From Bacillota bacterium (GTDB lineage: Bacteria > Bacillota_A > Clostridia > Lachnospirales > Lachnospiraceae): 64,000 nt of DNA. Made by a program: the position numbers and the translations under genes. Positions 32,837 to 41,768 of this stretch are shown piece after piece. The notes beneath the pieces are model-generated. The model was not told the origin of the DNA. It ran no database searches and saw nothing but the letters and a program-made list of their open reading frames with translations. The stretch lies in contig JAEYMU010000056.1 of assembly GCA_023407175.1 (NCBI GenBank), forward strand, positions 310,001 to 374,000, given 5' to 3'. Position 1 is the first letter of the stretch, and each line of letters begins with the position of its first letter.

Positions 32837-35333
32837 TGGTGCCGTTCTCCACCAGCTCCACAAAGATGGGCACCAGCTTGGGGTCAAACTGAAGTCCTGC
32901 CTGCTCCTTAAGTATCTTTAATGCCGTACCGATGCTGTAGGGTTTTTTATAGGGCCGTTCGGAAATCATCGCATCAAAGGAATCGGCGATACATAAAATC
33001 CTTGCTGAAATCGGGATATCCTCCTTGGCTATCCTTCTGGGATATCCAAGACCGTCATAACGTTCATGATGTCCGATCACGGCGGGAATTACATAATCCA
33101 ATGACGGAAGGTGCTTGATAATGCTGATGGAATGTTCCACATGCCCCTTTACAATCTCATATTCCTCCTCTGTCAGCTTGCCGGGCTTATTCAGGATTTG
33201 CTCCGGAATTCCGATCTTTCCGATGTCATGGAGCAGGGCCGCTTCCCGTACGATCTCCACACAGTCCTCATTCATTCCGTAGGCATAGGCAAGCTCTGTA
33301 GCGTAATAGGCAACGCTTGTGGAATGACTGAAGGTATAATGATCCTTGGTATCGATGGCGGCAGTCAGAGCATAGATGGTGGGGGCATATTCGGAATAGA
33401 TAATTTCCTTTCGCTTGATAAAATCCATTGTCTTGCGCTCAAAGCCCTGCTCCCTGCCCGTGTACACCATGATGGCATTTTTACCGTTATGCTTTACCGT
33501 ATAGATTGCCATGTCCGCATTATCGATCAACTGCTTCACATTGCTGGCCGCATAGGGTATGGAGCAGATACCCCCGCTGACTGTAAGCATTTTCAGGGCA
33601 TAGTCAGCCTCCCGCTTATTCATATTCATAATCTGCATTCTTATTGCTTCTGCAAGATTCTTCGCCGCAAACACATCATAGGCGGGAAGAATAATTGCAA
33701 ATTCCTTTCCGCTGTATCTTGCCACATAGCCGTTGCTGCCCACGCTGGCGGTCATAATCTGTGCCACCTTCTGTAAGGCGATATCCCCCTCCCGGTTTCC
33801 GTACAACTGATTATAGAGCTTAAAATCATCAATATTTAAAATAATCAGGGCCAGAGAGCCATCCTTATTCTTTTCATATTCCTCCTGGAGTATCTTATAA
33901 AAATACTTGCGATTTAACAGTCCGGTTAACTCGTCGGTCCGGGCCTCCAGGTATACCTTTTCGAACAGCTTGGAATTCTTAACCGCTATAGAGCCAATGG
34001 AATTCACGGAATCCAGAAAGCTGATATCCTTGTACACATAATTTGCTTTTTTCTCCTTCTCTGACAGCAGGATAATACCAATCAAATCATTGTCATCCTT
34101 AAGGGGAACGATGCATTCGATCCCCAGCTCCTGGAGCTGCTTTTTCTCATCCTCCCACATGGACTTATAGGCGACAGTGCCCTTGAAATCCCGCATCAGC
34201 AGGCACTCATTGCTATTTTCCAGACAGGTGATTAATGGGTTGTCCGCCTTTATTGTGAAGGTCTTCTGATCCAATGGGTTGGTGCTATGTACAAATTCAT
34301 AGCAGGTATTTTTCTTATCGGCAATACAAAAATAAACTCTTTTCACATTAATGGTCTTTTGAATCACCTCGGAAAGCTCCTGCAATATTTCATCCACGTT
34401 CAGGCTTTTGGAGATATGGTAGCTGAACTCCTTCAGATTATCCGCCTGCATAACCTCCTCCTTGATAAAGACCTTATCGATGAAATGCTTCATGAAATAA
34501 TAGATAAAGGAGGTGCAAAGGGTGAAAATAAAAGCCATAATCAGCACGGTTTTCTCTTTTCCAATAAAAAAGCTGCTGCTGATAAAATCCTCCAGCGGGT
34601 TGATGAGATAGAAAAACATGGCAAAGGAGATTCCGGCGGAAATTACATAACAGCTGCCTCTTGAAACCAGCAGCCGAAGCTGAAAGAGATTCCGCTTATA
34701 CAGGGCATAAAACATAAACAGTGCATTCACAACCCCGGCCAGAATATCCGTCGGAAAGCCGCGAAAGACCGGAATCATCAGTGCAATATGCCCTGCAAAC
34801 AAAATGCTGATGCCCAGAATGATCGGCAGAAACTGCTTGGTCAGTGCCGTTTTTCGGCTGCATTTAAACAAAATATAAAGCATATGGATAACAACTGCGG
34901 CACAGGCAAGAAACAGCAGGGTAACTGCCCAGGAATATTCGTATACAAAGACGGACTTGCCGTTTACATTGGTTATAACAGTGGGAACCTTCAAAAAGAA
35001 GCCCGTATAAATATTGATCGCATTAATACCAAGCAGGACGGCTAACCAGCTAAAATTTACCAGCCGGTTCTTAACGCCTGCAAATTCACTGACAAAACTC
35101 AGGAAAGCATAGGGCAACAGAGTTAAGCCAAGAATTGAGACATCATACCAAAACTTAACACTGGGTAGCATCTGCATTCTCATACAAAAGGAACCGCCCG
35201 TCCATAAAATCAAAACGACCAGAACAATTAGGAAGGAATTGATGATATGATTTTTTTTCGATGCCACGAAGGTTAATAGCATGAAGGCATAGCAAAGCAA
35301 TGCAGTAATTGGTATGAATGCGTAATTTCCCAT
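32811..35333 (-). CDS. 7TM-GAF-GGDEF(degenerate)-HD-GYP signalling protein
   Basis: An 840-residue membrane signalling protein. The first 250 residues hold seven to eight helices of the 7TM sensor type. A GAF-like domain follows (about 300-445), then a GGDEF domain whose active site reads SGKEF, so cyclase activity is unlikely. The C-terminal HD-GYP domain is intact, with LLHDIGKIGIP and HHERYDGLGYP, predicting c-di-GMP hydrolysis with the altered GGDEF perhaps sensing GTP. Its ATG overlaps the GH3 gene's TAA by one base (TAATG), so the two are coupled. Its 3' end overlaps the glycerol-1-phosphate dehydrogenase gene on the other strand. Confidence 0.9.
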   Translation of the reverse strand: MGNYAFIPITALLCYAFMLLTFVASKKNHIINSFLIVLVVLILWTGGSFCMRMQMLPSVKFWYDVSILGLTLLPYAFLSFVSEFAGVKNRLVNFSWLAVLLGINAINIYTGFFLKVPTVITNVNGKSVFVYEYSWAVTLLFLACAAVVIHMLYILFKCSRKTALTKQFLPIILGISILFAGHIALMIPVFRGFPTDILAGVVNALFMFYALYKRNLFQLRLLVSRGSCYVISAGISFAMFFYLINPLEDFISSSFFIGKEKTVLIMAFIFTLCTSFIYYFMKHFIDKVFIKEEVMQADNLKEFSYHISKSLNVDEILQELSEVIQKTINVKRVYFCIADKKNTCYEFVHSTNPLDQKTFTIKADNPLITCLENSNECLLMRDFKGTVAYKSMWEDEKKQLQELGIECIVPLKDDNDLIGIILLSEKEKKANYVYKDISFLDSVNSIGSIAVKNSKLFEKVYLEARTDELTGLLNRKYFYKILQEEYEKNKDGSLALIILNIDDFKLYNQLYGNREGDIALQKVAQIMTASVGSNGYVARYSGKEFAIILPAYDVFAAKNLAEAIRMQIMNMNKREADYALKMLTVSGGICSIPYAASNVKQLIDNADMAIYTVKHNGKNAIMVYTGREQGFERKTMDFIKRKEIIYSEYAPTIYALTAAIDTKDHYTFSHSTSVAYYATELAYAYGMNEDCVEIVREAALLHDIGKIGIPEQILNKPGKLTEEEYEIVKGHVEHSISIIKHLPSLDYVIPAVIGHHERYDGLGYPRRIAKEDIPISARILCIADSFDAMISERPYKKPYSIGTALKILKEQAGLQFDPKLVPIFVELVENGTIKTEEEPA

Positions 35334-36982
35334 TAAATCGCTCTCCCTCCGATCAATTTAAAGTCATTATTTTCAAACCGAAGCAGTTCCATAATCTCAT
35401 AAGCCGAGGGGTTGATATGGCTGATTTTCTTCCCCCTGTGCCGTTCATAGGCGGCAAAGGTACCGCATTTTAATATTGTTATCTCCAGGGGTTCCATTCC
35501 CAGAATCTGCTTCAAATCCTTATAGTCGTTATCCACATATTTAAAATAAATTGATAAATGCTCCTTTAATATTTCCTTGCTCACCGCCGCGTTCACAATC
35601 ACCTCTGCCGACATCTCAACATACATATGCAGCATGGGCCTGTTTTTCTTATTATATTCCTTTATGGCAAACCAATGGGCGATGGGCAGGGCCGATAGCT
35701 CCACGACATCCTGGATACAGCTTTCTGTAATACGGGTAAAGCCTGCAATATCGATGATGTTAGGAACCCGGTCAATATATTTAAATCTCGGGATTTTCGT
35801 CTCATCCTCATGACTGGTTAATCCGACGCATTGGTACATATCGCCGACCCGGTATCTTACGAAGGCTCCTCCCTTCAACACCGTAATCACCAGCTCATAC
35901 TTCTCGCCGGGAACCACCTCATCCATCAAATAAGTATCCGGCTGGTAGGTATCCTCCTTAAGACTGCGGTACATCTCCTCCTCAGGGATAAACTCATAAA
36001 AACAGGTATCAGGGAAAAAATACATCCCGTTACGGGTCCAGGTTTCCGTTCCCAGGATGGAGGGCTCCGTTCCTGCAAAAAGCTCCATCGGACGAATTCC
36101 CCACAAATCCTCCAGATCATCCTTATAGCATTGATTGTCCGTTCCGGCACACATAAAGCCCTTGAGCTTGAATAAATCCTTTGGCTTTAGCTCCCTGCCC
36201 TCTCTATTGCAGCGGTACCTGGCAAGCAGCAGCCGTAATAATATTTTCGGAGAGGGCCTTAACCTTCCCGCAGCTTTTCCCTGCTGCGCAGCGTATTTTG
36301 CAGAGGCCTTTCCCATATGGGCGACGCTTAGACTGACATAATAGGCCACGCTGCCAAGCCCGAAGAAAAAGTCGATTCCTTCCTTTAAGCCTAATTTAAA
36401 GCCCATCTTATTACGCTCGCCAAAGGAAATCTTAACAGCCTCCTTCACCGGAGGAAGAAATTCTATTCCTATCTCCTCGCTTAAGGCCAGCGGAAACAGT
36501 CCCGTTGCATAGGGAAGCGGTGCCAGCCCGTACAGGAACTTGTCTGTTGCACGGACATTGAATTTGCCCTTCTTTGTGCTGGTTGATAAAATCAGGCAGG
36601 CAACCACATTATTCCGGTAGGTTTCCAGCATCCCCCTGGTATAGGGTGCAACCTTGATGGGATGCTTACCCCCCTCCCAGGTCGTCTGAATCCAGATAAT
36701 CGGAGCATCAGGCAGCATATCTCCTTTTTTTTGCAGCAGAATATCTGCATAATCCCCATAGGTAGTCAACGGCACCATTTTGCGAAACTCTTCTATCGTT
36801 TGTGGTTTTTTGCCCTTAAGCAGCTTTTTTCCCAGCTCTGATTCACACCAAAGAACCATTTGTTCTGACATCAGGCGTTTTTGGATGTTCATGTAGGAAG
36901 CCATATCCAGCTCCAGAAATCCGCAGTATTCCTTCCAAATCATATGATTTGATCTGTTTTGTAGCTTTTCCTCAAAGTTCAT
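35333..36982 (-). CDS. GH3-family acyl-adenylating enzyme
   Basis: A 549-residue member of the GH3 branch of the ANL adenylate-forming superfamily, which in plants joins hormones such as jasmonate or auxin to amino acids; bacterial members are uncharacterised. Seen are the N-terminal region with PLTTYGDY, IQTTWEGGKHP (phosphate-loop equivalent), CAGTDNQCYKDDL, LFAGTEPSILG and VRYRVGDMYQCVG near the C-domain hinge. I start at 36982, nine bases after GGAGG; a codon at 37006 adds eight residues with no site. It overlaps the methyltransferase stop by 11 bp and the HD-GYP start by one base. It may conjugate a carboxylate to an amine or make an acyl-AMP; the substrate is unknown. Confidence 0.85.
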   Translation of the reverse strand: MNFEEKLQNRSNHMIWKEYCGFLELDMASYMNIQKRLMSEQMVLWCESELGKKLLKGKKPQTIEEFRKMVPLTTYGDYADILLQKKGDMLPDAPIIWIQTTWEGGKHPIKVAPYTRGMLETYRNNVVACLILSTSTKKGKFNVRATDKFLYGLAPLPYATGLFPLALSEEIGIEFLPPVKEAVKISFGERNKMGFKLGLKEGIDFFFGLGSVAYYVSLSVAHMGKASAKYAAQQGKAAGRLRPSPKILLRLLLARYRCNREGRELKPKDLFKLKGFMCAGTDNQCYKDDLEDLWGIRPMELFAGTEPSILGTETWTRNGMYFFPDTCFYEFIPEEEMYRSLKEDTYQPDTYLMDEVVPGEKYELVITVLKGGAFVRYRVGDMYQCVGLTSHEDETKIPRFKYIDRVPNIIDIAGFTRITESCIQDVVELSALPIAHWFAIKEYNKKNRPMLHMYVEMSAEVIVNAAVSKEILKEHLSIYFKYVDNDYKDLKQILGMEPLEITILKCGTFAAYERHRGKKISHINPSAYEIMELLRFENNDFKLIGGRAI

Positions 36983-37568
36983 ATTCCCGTTCCTCCCTTT
37001 TTGCAAGCGTGCGCATACACCTCTTTATACTTTTTCCGTTCGGAATTAAAAATGGAGTATTTTTTTTATAGCCTTCGTAATTTTTCATACTCTTAATAAA
37101 GGTGTAGCGGTCCTGGAAGAGGACATAAAGGATGTCCAGCAGGCTGAAAATAACCGCTGCAATAAGGAGCATTTGAATCTTAAGTGCCAGTCCCAATGAT
37201 AAGTAAAATCCGGTAAACCATAGAACCCCGGGATGTCTGCACAGGGCATATACCCCGCTGTCACAGACTTCACAGGGGAGTTCTGTTTTCACATAGGTTG
37301 CAGAAAACGGCAGTGCATAAAACAGCGTATAGAGGAGCAGGCCAAGAAATGCCAATGCCAGTCCTCCAAAAAAGCACAGCCGTATTATGTCAAATCCGGT
37401 CTGCCCCCAGGATGTAATAATGATGCCCGTCGTTGCTGCCGCCAGTAATAATGTTCCCAGAAAAAAGCAGCTCTTCAGCAGTTTCTTTCTAAGAATAACA
37501 CTGTTTATGTCATATAAAAGAAACAGTAAGAAGGCAATCAAACCTAAAATTACAAAATTCAAAATCAT
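36972..37568 (-). CDS. Isoprenylcysteine-carboxyl-methyltransferase-like membrane protein
   Basis: A 198-residue membrane protein with about five helices and the family's C-terminal SAM-binding pattern: SGVYALCRHPGVLWF, then LFQDRYTFIKSMKNYEGYKKNTPFLIP. ICMT/PEMT-like enzymes methylate a carboxylate or headgroup at the membrane with S-adenosylmethionine. It is first in a three-gene overlapping unit with the GH3 enzyme and the HD-GYP protein, so it may modify the same small molecule or lipid (inference). The start at 37568 has no clear AGGAGG, so a slightly later start is possible. Confidence 0.8.
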   Translation of the reverse strand: MILNFVILGLIAFLLFLLYDINSVILRKKLLKSCFFLGTLLLAAATTGIIITSWGQTGFDIIRLCFFGGLALAFLGLLLYTLFYALPFSATYVKTELPCEVCDSGVYALCRHPGVLWFTGFYLSLGLALKIQMLLIAAVIFSLLDILYVLFQDRYTFIKSMKNYEGYKKNTPFLIPNGKSIKRCMRTLAKREEREYEL

Positions 37569-37814
37569 ATTCCCCCATTCCTGTGTTCAAATTTGATAAT
37601 AACATATTTTTCTATTATTTCAAGAAAAATTTTCCAATTTTATAAATTATATATTAAAGTTTGGTCTATTTTCGTATCAATGAGAAGAATATTCAAGTGG
37701 AGCTGCCGGCAACCGTCTTTTTCTGACTTATTATTTCAGGAGAGCACCATTTTCGACATCCTGTCATATTATGGTATTGAAAGGCTTACAAATCCAAGGA
37801 AAGGGGAGTTATCC

Positions 37815-38408
37815 ATGGCAGCAGTCTCTGAAAACAGCAAGGCCCTCGGCACCTCGGTGGGAACTGGAAGTCATTTGATTAAAGTACCGCTCTGCTTCCA
37901 GGAAACTGAATATACCTGTGGTGTAGCCTGTGTACAGTCAGTGCTTGCAGGCTACGGCATTGTATACCGGCAGGATGTACTTGCAGATATTTTAAAAACC
38001 AGACCGGTCTACGGCACAGATTACCAGAACATCCTCCGTTTTCTGCAAATGCTCGGCTTTCAGGCTGCCTTTCACTATGATATGAATATAGATATGATTA
38101 AGGAGTATATAAAGAATGGTGTTACTCCGATGCTTATGATACAGGCCTGGAAGGGTGATGCCATCGATTACCGATATGACTGGCGGGACAGCCATTATGT
38201 CCTTGCCTGTGGTTATGAGGAGCACCGGCTTTTGTTTATGGACCCCTATACCCTGGGAAATTATACCTATCTATCGGATTTTGAGTTGATGAAACGCTGG
38301 CATACAATAGACAGCCTTGGCAACCATTATTCTAACACGGGAATTATCATTAGAAATGAAAACCTGCCCTATCGCTACAGCAGCCAAAGCATAAGACATA
38401 TGGAATAA
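37815..38408 (+). CDS. Peptidase C39-like cysteine protease family protein
   Basis: A 197-residue papain-fold protein. The catalytic Cys is in EYTCGVACVQSVL, the His in DSHYVLACGY and the Asp in LFMDPYTLG, the order of C39-like peptidases. It is not fused to an ABC transporter and has no signal peptide, so it is probably intracellular. The long upstream frame (from 37593) is basic and unlike the family; the ATG at 37815 with AGGGGAG before it is the likely start. It stands alone between divergent and convergent genes. Substrate unknown. Confidence 0.82.
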   Translation: MAAVSENSKALGTSVGTGSHLIKVPLCFQETEYTCGVACVQSVLAGYGIVYRQDVLADILKTRPVYGTDYQNILRFLQMLGFQAAFHYDMNIDMIKEYIKNGVTPMLMIQAWKGDAIDYRYDWRDSHYVLACGYEEHRLLFMDPYTLGNYTYLSDFELMKRWHTIDSLGNHYSNTGIIIRNENLPYRYSSQSIRHME

Positions 38409-38444
38409 ACGAAAGAACGTTGTAAAAATACAGAATATGCAAAA

Positions 38445-38486
38445 CAGCACCTCCGTTTCGGATTGCCTGCCGAAACGGGGGTGCTG
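38445..38486. terminator. Bidirectional terminator hairpin
   Basis: A 17-bp stem (38445-38461 with 38470-38486, one G-T pair) around an 8-base loop, between the convergent C39-like and antiporter genes. Confidence 0.7.
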
Positions 38487-38541
38487 CCATTGTTTCAAGG
38501 AGCACTGCCCTGGTATATCGCTTTCAAATAAGTGGACCGAT

Positions 38542-39585
38542 TTACAGAATGAAGAAGGCCGAAGCCAAAATAATATAGGCCGCAATGAGCTGAACACCCT
38601 CCAGCCAGTTTGATTCGCCGTCACTTGCAAGCCGGTTGGCAATGATGACGGAAATAATCAGGGCAACCAGCTCAAAGGTGTTGAATATGATACTCATGGG
38701 AGTAAACAAAAGGCTTAAAAAGATCAGCACCGGAGTTACAAACAAAATGATCTGCAGGCTGGAGCCAAGTGCGATTTCGACGGCCACATTCATCTTATTC
38801 TTAAGTGCCATCAGCACCGCCGTACTGTGCTCCGCCGCATTACCGATAATGGGCACCAGAATGATACCGACAAAGAACTGGCTTAAATGCATGGCCTCTG
38901 TCATCGGCTCTACCGTACCTACAAAAATCTCTGACTCCACCCCGATAAAGACCGTCGCGGCAACCAAGATCAGAATGGCTTTCTTTAAGCTCCACTTCGG
39001 TGCCGCTTCCTCCTGTGTCTCTGTTACATAGAGATGCTTATGACTGAAAAACGAAAAAATAAGACTTAGTATGTAAATAATGAACATGATAACCGCAACA
39101 ATTATGCTTAAACCCTCATACCTGGTTGTCAAAAGCTCTGCCGGTACCGTATGGGTGAATATCGCAGGTATGGTCAGGCCGATGACGGCAAACAGCAATA
39201 TGCTGGAGGTCACATCAATTACCTTCTGGCTAAAATACTGGGTTTTATATTTTAAGCCGCCGGCCAGCATACTAAGCCCAAGCACCAGCAGGATATTGCC
39301 GATGACCGATCCGGCGATGGAGGCCTTTACCACATCGGACAAGCCCGCCCTCATGGCAAAAAACGCAATAATCAACTCTGTCGCATTTCCGAAGGTTGCA
39401 TTCAAAAAGCCTCCAATTCGGCTGCCGGCATAATAGGAAATCGCCTCTGTGGATTCCCCCATAACTCCAGCCAACGGTATAATGGCAAGCGCTGATAAGA
39501 TAAAATTAACCGGTTCAGAAAAATGCAGCACTTTACCCAATATACTGATTGGGATGAATATCAACAAATACCTTAGTATTTTCAT
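38542..39585 (-). CDS. Calcium/proton antiporter (CaCA family, CAX type)
   Basis: Inner-membrane Ca2+/H+ exchanger of 347 residues with about eleven helices. The two alpha repeats are clear: GGFLNATFGNATELIIAFFA in the N-half and VPIIGNAAEHSTAVLMAL in the C-half, both with the acidic residue that binds Ca2+. An acidic loop lies between them. AAAGGAG precedes the ATG. It uses the proton gradient to expel calcium. The small Cys-rich gene lies 19 bp upstream on the same strand. Confidence 0.93.
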   Translation of the reverse strand: MKILRYLLIFIPISILGKVLHFSEPVNFILSALAIIPLAGVMGESTEAISYYAGSRIGGFLNATFGNATELIIAFFAMRAGLSDVVKASIAGSVIGNILLVLGLSMLAGGLKYKTQYFSQKVIDVTSSILLFAVIGLTIPAIFTHTVPAELLTTRYEGLSIIVAVIMFIIYILSLIFSFFSHKHLYVTETQEEAAPKWSLKKAILILVAATVFIGVESEIFVGTVEPMTEAMHLSQFFVGIILVPIIGNAAEHSTAVLMALKNKMNVAVEIALGSSLQIILFVTPVLIFLSLLFTPMSIIFNTFELVALIISVIIANRLASDGESNWLEGVQLIAAYIILASAFFIL

Positions 39586-39604
39586 GGTTTATCTCCTTTT
39601 GAAC

Positions 39605-39817
39605 TTAGCGGATGTATTTTGCATTAAATTCCTTTGTAATTTCGAAAAGCTCCTTTTCTCCGTCGATATAGGGCTGATACATATCATAGGGGTCGCTCGC
39701 CCCATAAATTCCGCAGGCTGAACAGTTTTCACAGCCGCCTCCGCCGCAGCTTAAGGCGTCTTTGACTATTTGCTCCCGCTGCTCCTTTGTTGTATTTTTA
39801 ATTAGGTATTTTTCCAT
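39605..39817 (-). CDS. Small cysteine-rich hypothetical protein
   Basis: A 70-residue protein with a CGGGGCENCSACG cluster (residues 24-36) flanked by charged helices, and a strong AAAGGAG before its ATG. I recall similar short unnamed proteins in Lachnospiraceae, function unknown. The Cys cluster suggests metal binding. It is placed tightly between the LuxR-type gene (14 bp) and the antiporter gene (19 bp), so all three may be one operon. Confidence 0.75.
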   Translation of the reverse strand: MEKYLIKNTTKEQREQIVKDALSCGGGGCENCSACGIYGASDPYDMYQPYIDGEKELFEITKEFNAKYIR

Positions 39818-39831
39818 ACTAACCTCTCCTT

Positions 39832-40584
39832 TCAGGTATTGGTACGAAATTTAAGCAGTTCCCACTTGCTCGAGATTCCAAGCTTTTTATATATATTCTG
39901 AACATGCTTTTTTAAGGTGTGGCTGCTGATACAAAGCTGCTGCGCTGCCTCATTGTAATTCCTGTCCTCAAACAATAGAGTAAGTACCTCTATTTCCTTA
40001 TTGGTCAGACGGTAGCTGACCGCCAGCCGGGTAATTTGCTGGGGTGCAATCAGAACTGACCGGTTTCCGCAAACCTCCTGATAAAACCGGATATTCAGAT
40101 GCTTCTTTAAGGAATCCAGATAAAACATATCCTTATCCGTAAAATCTCCGTCCATTTTCCTTCGGTACAGGGTTATAATACCAAGCTGCTTTTTATCGTA
40201 GGCAAGGCTTAAATCAAGGCAATAATGGATTTGTGCCGGTTGAAAGCACTCCTGGTAAACCAGGGAAGCAATTCTTTTTTCCTCCGGCAGCAGATCGGAA
40301 TCACGGATTACCTGGGACTCCCCATTGATGGTAATCCACCGGCAATAATCCAACTCCTCAATCTCCATGTATTTTCGTTCCATTGCTTCGAATTCCTCGG
40401 GATAACAGACCGGCTCCTTAAGATGCAATTTGTCATCAATCATCAGAACGCTTGCTCCTGCAAAGGGAATTAATATCTTAAGCTGCTTGAGCAGGGTTTG
40501 CTTCATTTCCTCAAACACTTGGATATTGTATATATTGTAAATCATGTCCATAATAATCAGATATTCATTTCTTTCAATATTCAT
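39832..40584 (-). CDS. LuxR-type transcriptional regulator with N-terminal GAF-like domain
   Basis: A 250-residue DNA-binding protein. Residues 1-175 look like a GAF-type sensor fold of unknown ligand. The C-terminal 65 residues are a LuxR/GerE helix-turn-helix: LTNKEIEVLTLLFED, AQQLCISSHTLKKHVQNIYKKLGIS. It is the first gene of a probable operon with the Cys-rich protein and the Ca2+/H+ antiporter. Target genes unknown. Confidence 0.85.
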   Translation of the reverse strand: MNIERNEYLIIMDMIYNIYNIQVFEEMKQTLLKQLKILIPFAGASVLMIDDKLHLKEPVCYPEEFEAMERKYMEIEELDYCRWITINGESQVIRDSDLLPEEKRIASLVYQECFQPAQIHYCLDLSLAYDKKQLGIITLYRRKMDGDFTDKDMFYLDSLKKHLNIRFYQEVCGNRSVLIAPQQITRLAVSYRLTNKEIEVLTLLFEDRNYNEAAQQLCISSHTLKKHVQNIYKKLGISSKWELLKFRTNT

Positions 40585-40784
40585 GGCCGACCTGCTTTCG
40601 GGGATTTTTGTTGGTTCCTTCTCTCTTATATAATCTTTTTTGATTACTTCTATACTTATTTTATATGATATCTACTCCAAATACAATCCCAAAATAAACC
40701 GAAGAGGTAATAGAAATATGGTCCCGCCGGGGATAGAATGATACTATACAAGGTACACAAACAGCTGCAGAAATGAGGTAAAGC

Positions 40785-41768
40785 ATGAAAACATTATCTA
40801 ACAGAATGGCTAGACCAGAAACCTATAACAGACATATCGGCAATCTGTTCATCTTTTTGAATGTTTTTTTGCTAAGCTTTCTCGGAACGGCAACAAAAAC
40901 CCTGGAGCTTGACAGCCTGCTTGTGGTGGGTATCACAGATTTCTTCTCCCTGCTGTTCCAGCTTGTCTATTTCCGAAAATACCGTCATGTACTAAATCCG
41001 CTGGTGCTTCTGACCGGACTCATATACTCTGTCAGCTATCTTAGCTTTCTGCTTGGAGTTCAATACGGAACCGTTACCAATACCATAGTACTTCAATACT
41101 GCTCCCCGGTATATGTGGCCCTTCTGCAGCATATTTTCCTTCGCCAAAAGGCTGCAAAGGGACAGGTGCTTGCAATCCTTGGCTGCATGGCCGGACTCAT
41201 ATGGTTCTTTGGGGGCCAGCTGGAAGCGAAATATCTGCTGGGAAATCTGTTTGGCTTAATCTCCGGAGTTATGTATGCCCTGTCCTTTCTGTTCAGCGCC
41301 CATCCAAAGAATCATCCTCCGACGGCAGGAATTGCCGGCAGTATCGGCTGCTGCCTCATTGGTGTATTTTATCTGGCGACAAACGGGATTCCCCTGATCA
41401 GCGGTAAGGACATGGGTATTATGATCTTTGTCGGCCTTATTATAAACGGCTGCTCCTCCGTTCTTTATGCAAAGGGGATTGGAATGACAACAGCCTTAAG
41501 CGCCAATATCATATCCATCAGCGAGGTATTTATGGCTCCGCTGTGGGCCTTCCTGTTTTTAGGAGAGCGTATCCCCCTTGGAGGCATTCCGGGTATCCTT
41601 CTGATGCTTCTCTCCATTTGCTATGAGGTATATTTAGAGTGCAGGACCCCTGTGACAAGTATCGGTAAGTCAGAAAACACCTTGAACTCCTCTCAGACAG
41701 CTTTTATTTCAGCAGCCTCATCTGAAATTGCTTTGGAGTTACAAAAACCAACTGATGAAACTGCTTGA
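40785..41768 (+). CDS. DMT-superfamily (EamA) transporter
   Basis: A 327-residue membrane protein with ten helices in two EamA halves (about 20-150 and 160-285). FLGTATKTLELDSLL, GTVTNTIVLQYCSPVYVALLQ and the second-half ISEVFMAPLWAFLFLGERIP are typical. It is probably a metabolite exporter. GAGGTAAAGC precedes the ATG. Its hydrophilic tail (about 290-327) overlaps the AraC regulator gene on the other strand by 65 bp, an unusual arrangement. Confidence 0.88.
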   Translation: MKTLSNRMARPETYNRHIGNLFIFLNVFLLSFLGTATKTLELDSLLVVGITDFFSLLFQLVYFRKYRHVLNPLVLLTGLIYSVSYLSFLLGVQYGTVTNTIVLQYCSPVYVALLQHIFLRQKAAKGQVLAILGCMAGLIWFFGGQLEAKYLLGNLFGLISGVMYALSFLFSAHPKNHPPTAGIAGSIGCCLIGVFYLATNGIPLISGKDMGIMIFVGLIINGCSSVLYAKGIGMTTALSANIISISEVFMAPLWAFLFLGERIPLGGIPGILLMLLSICYEVYLECRTPVTSIGKSENTLNSSQTAFISAASSEIALELQKPTDETA

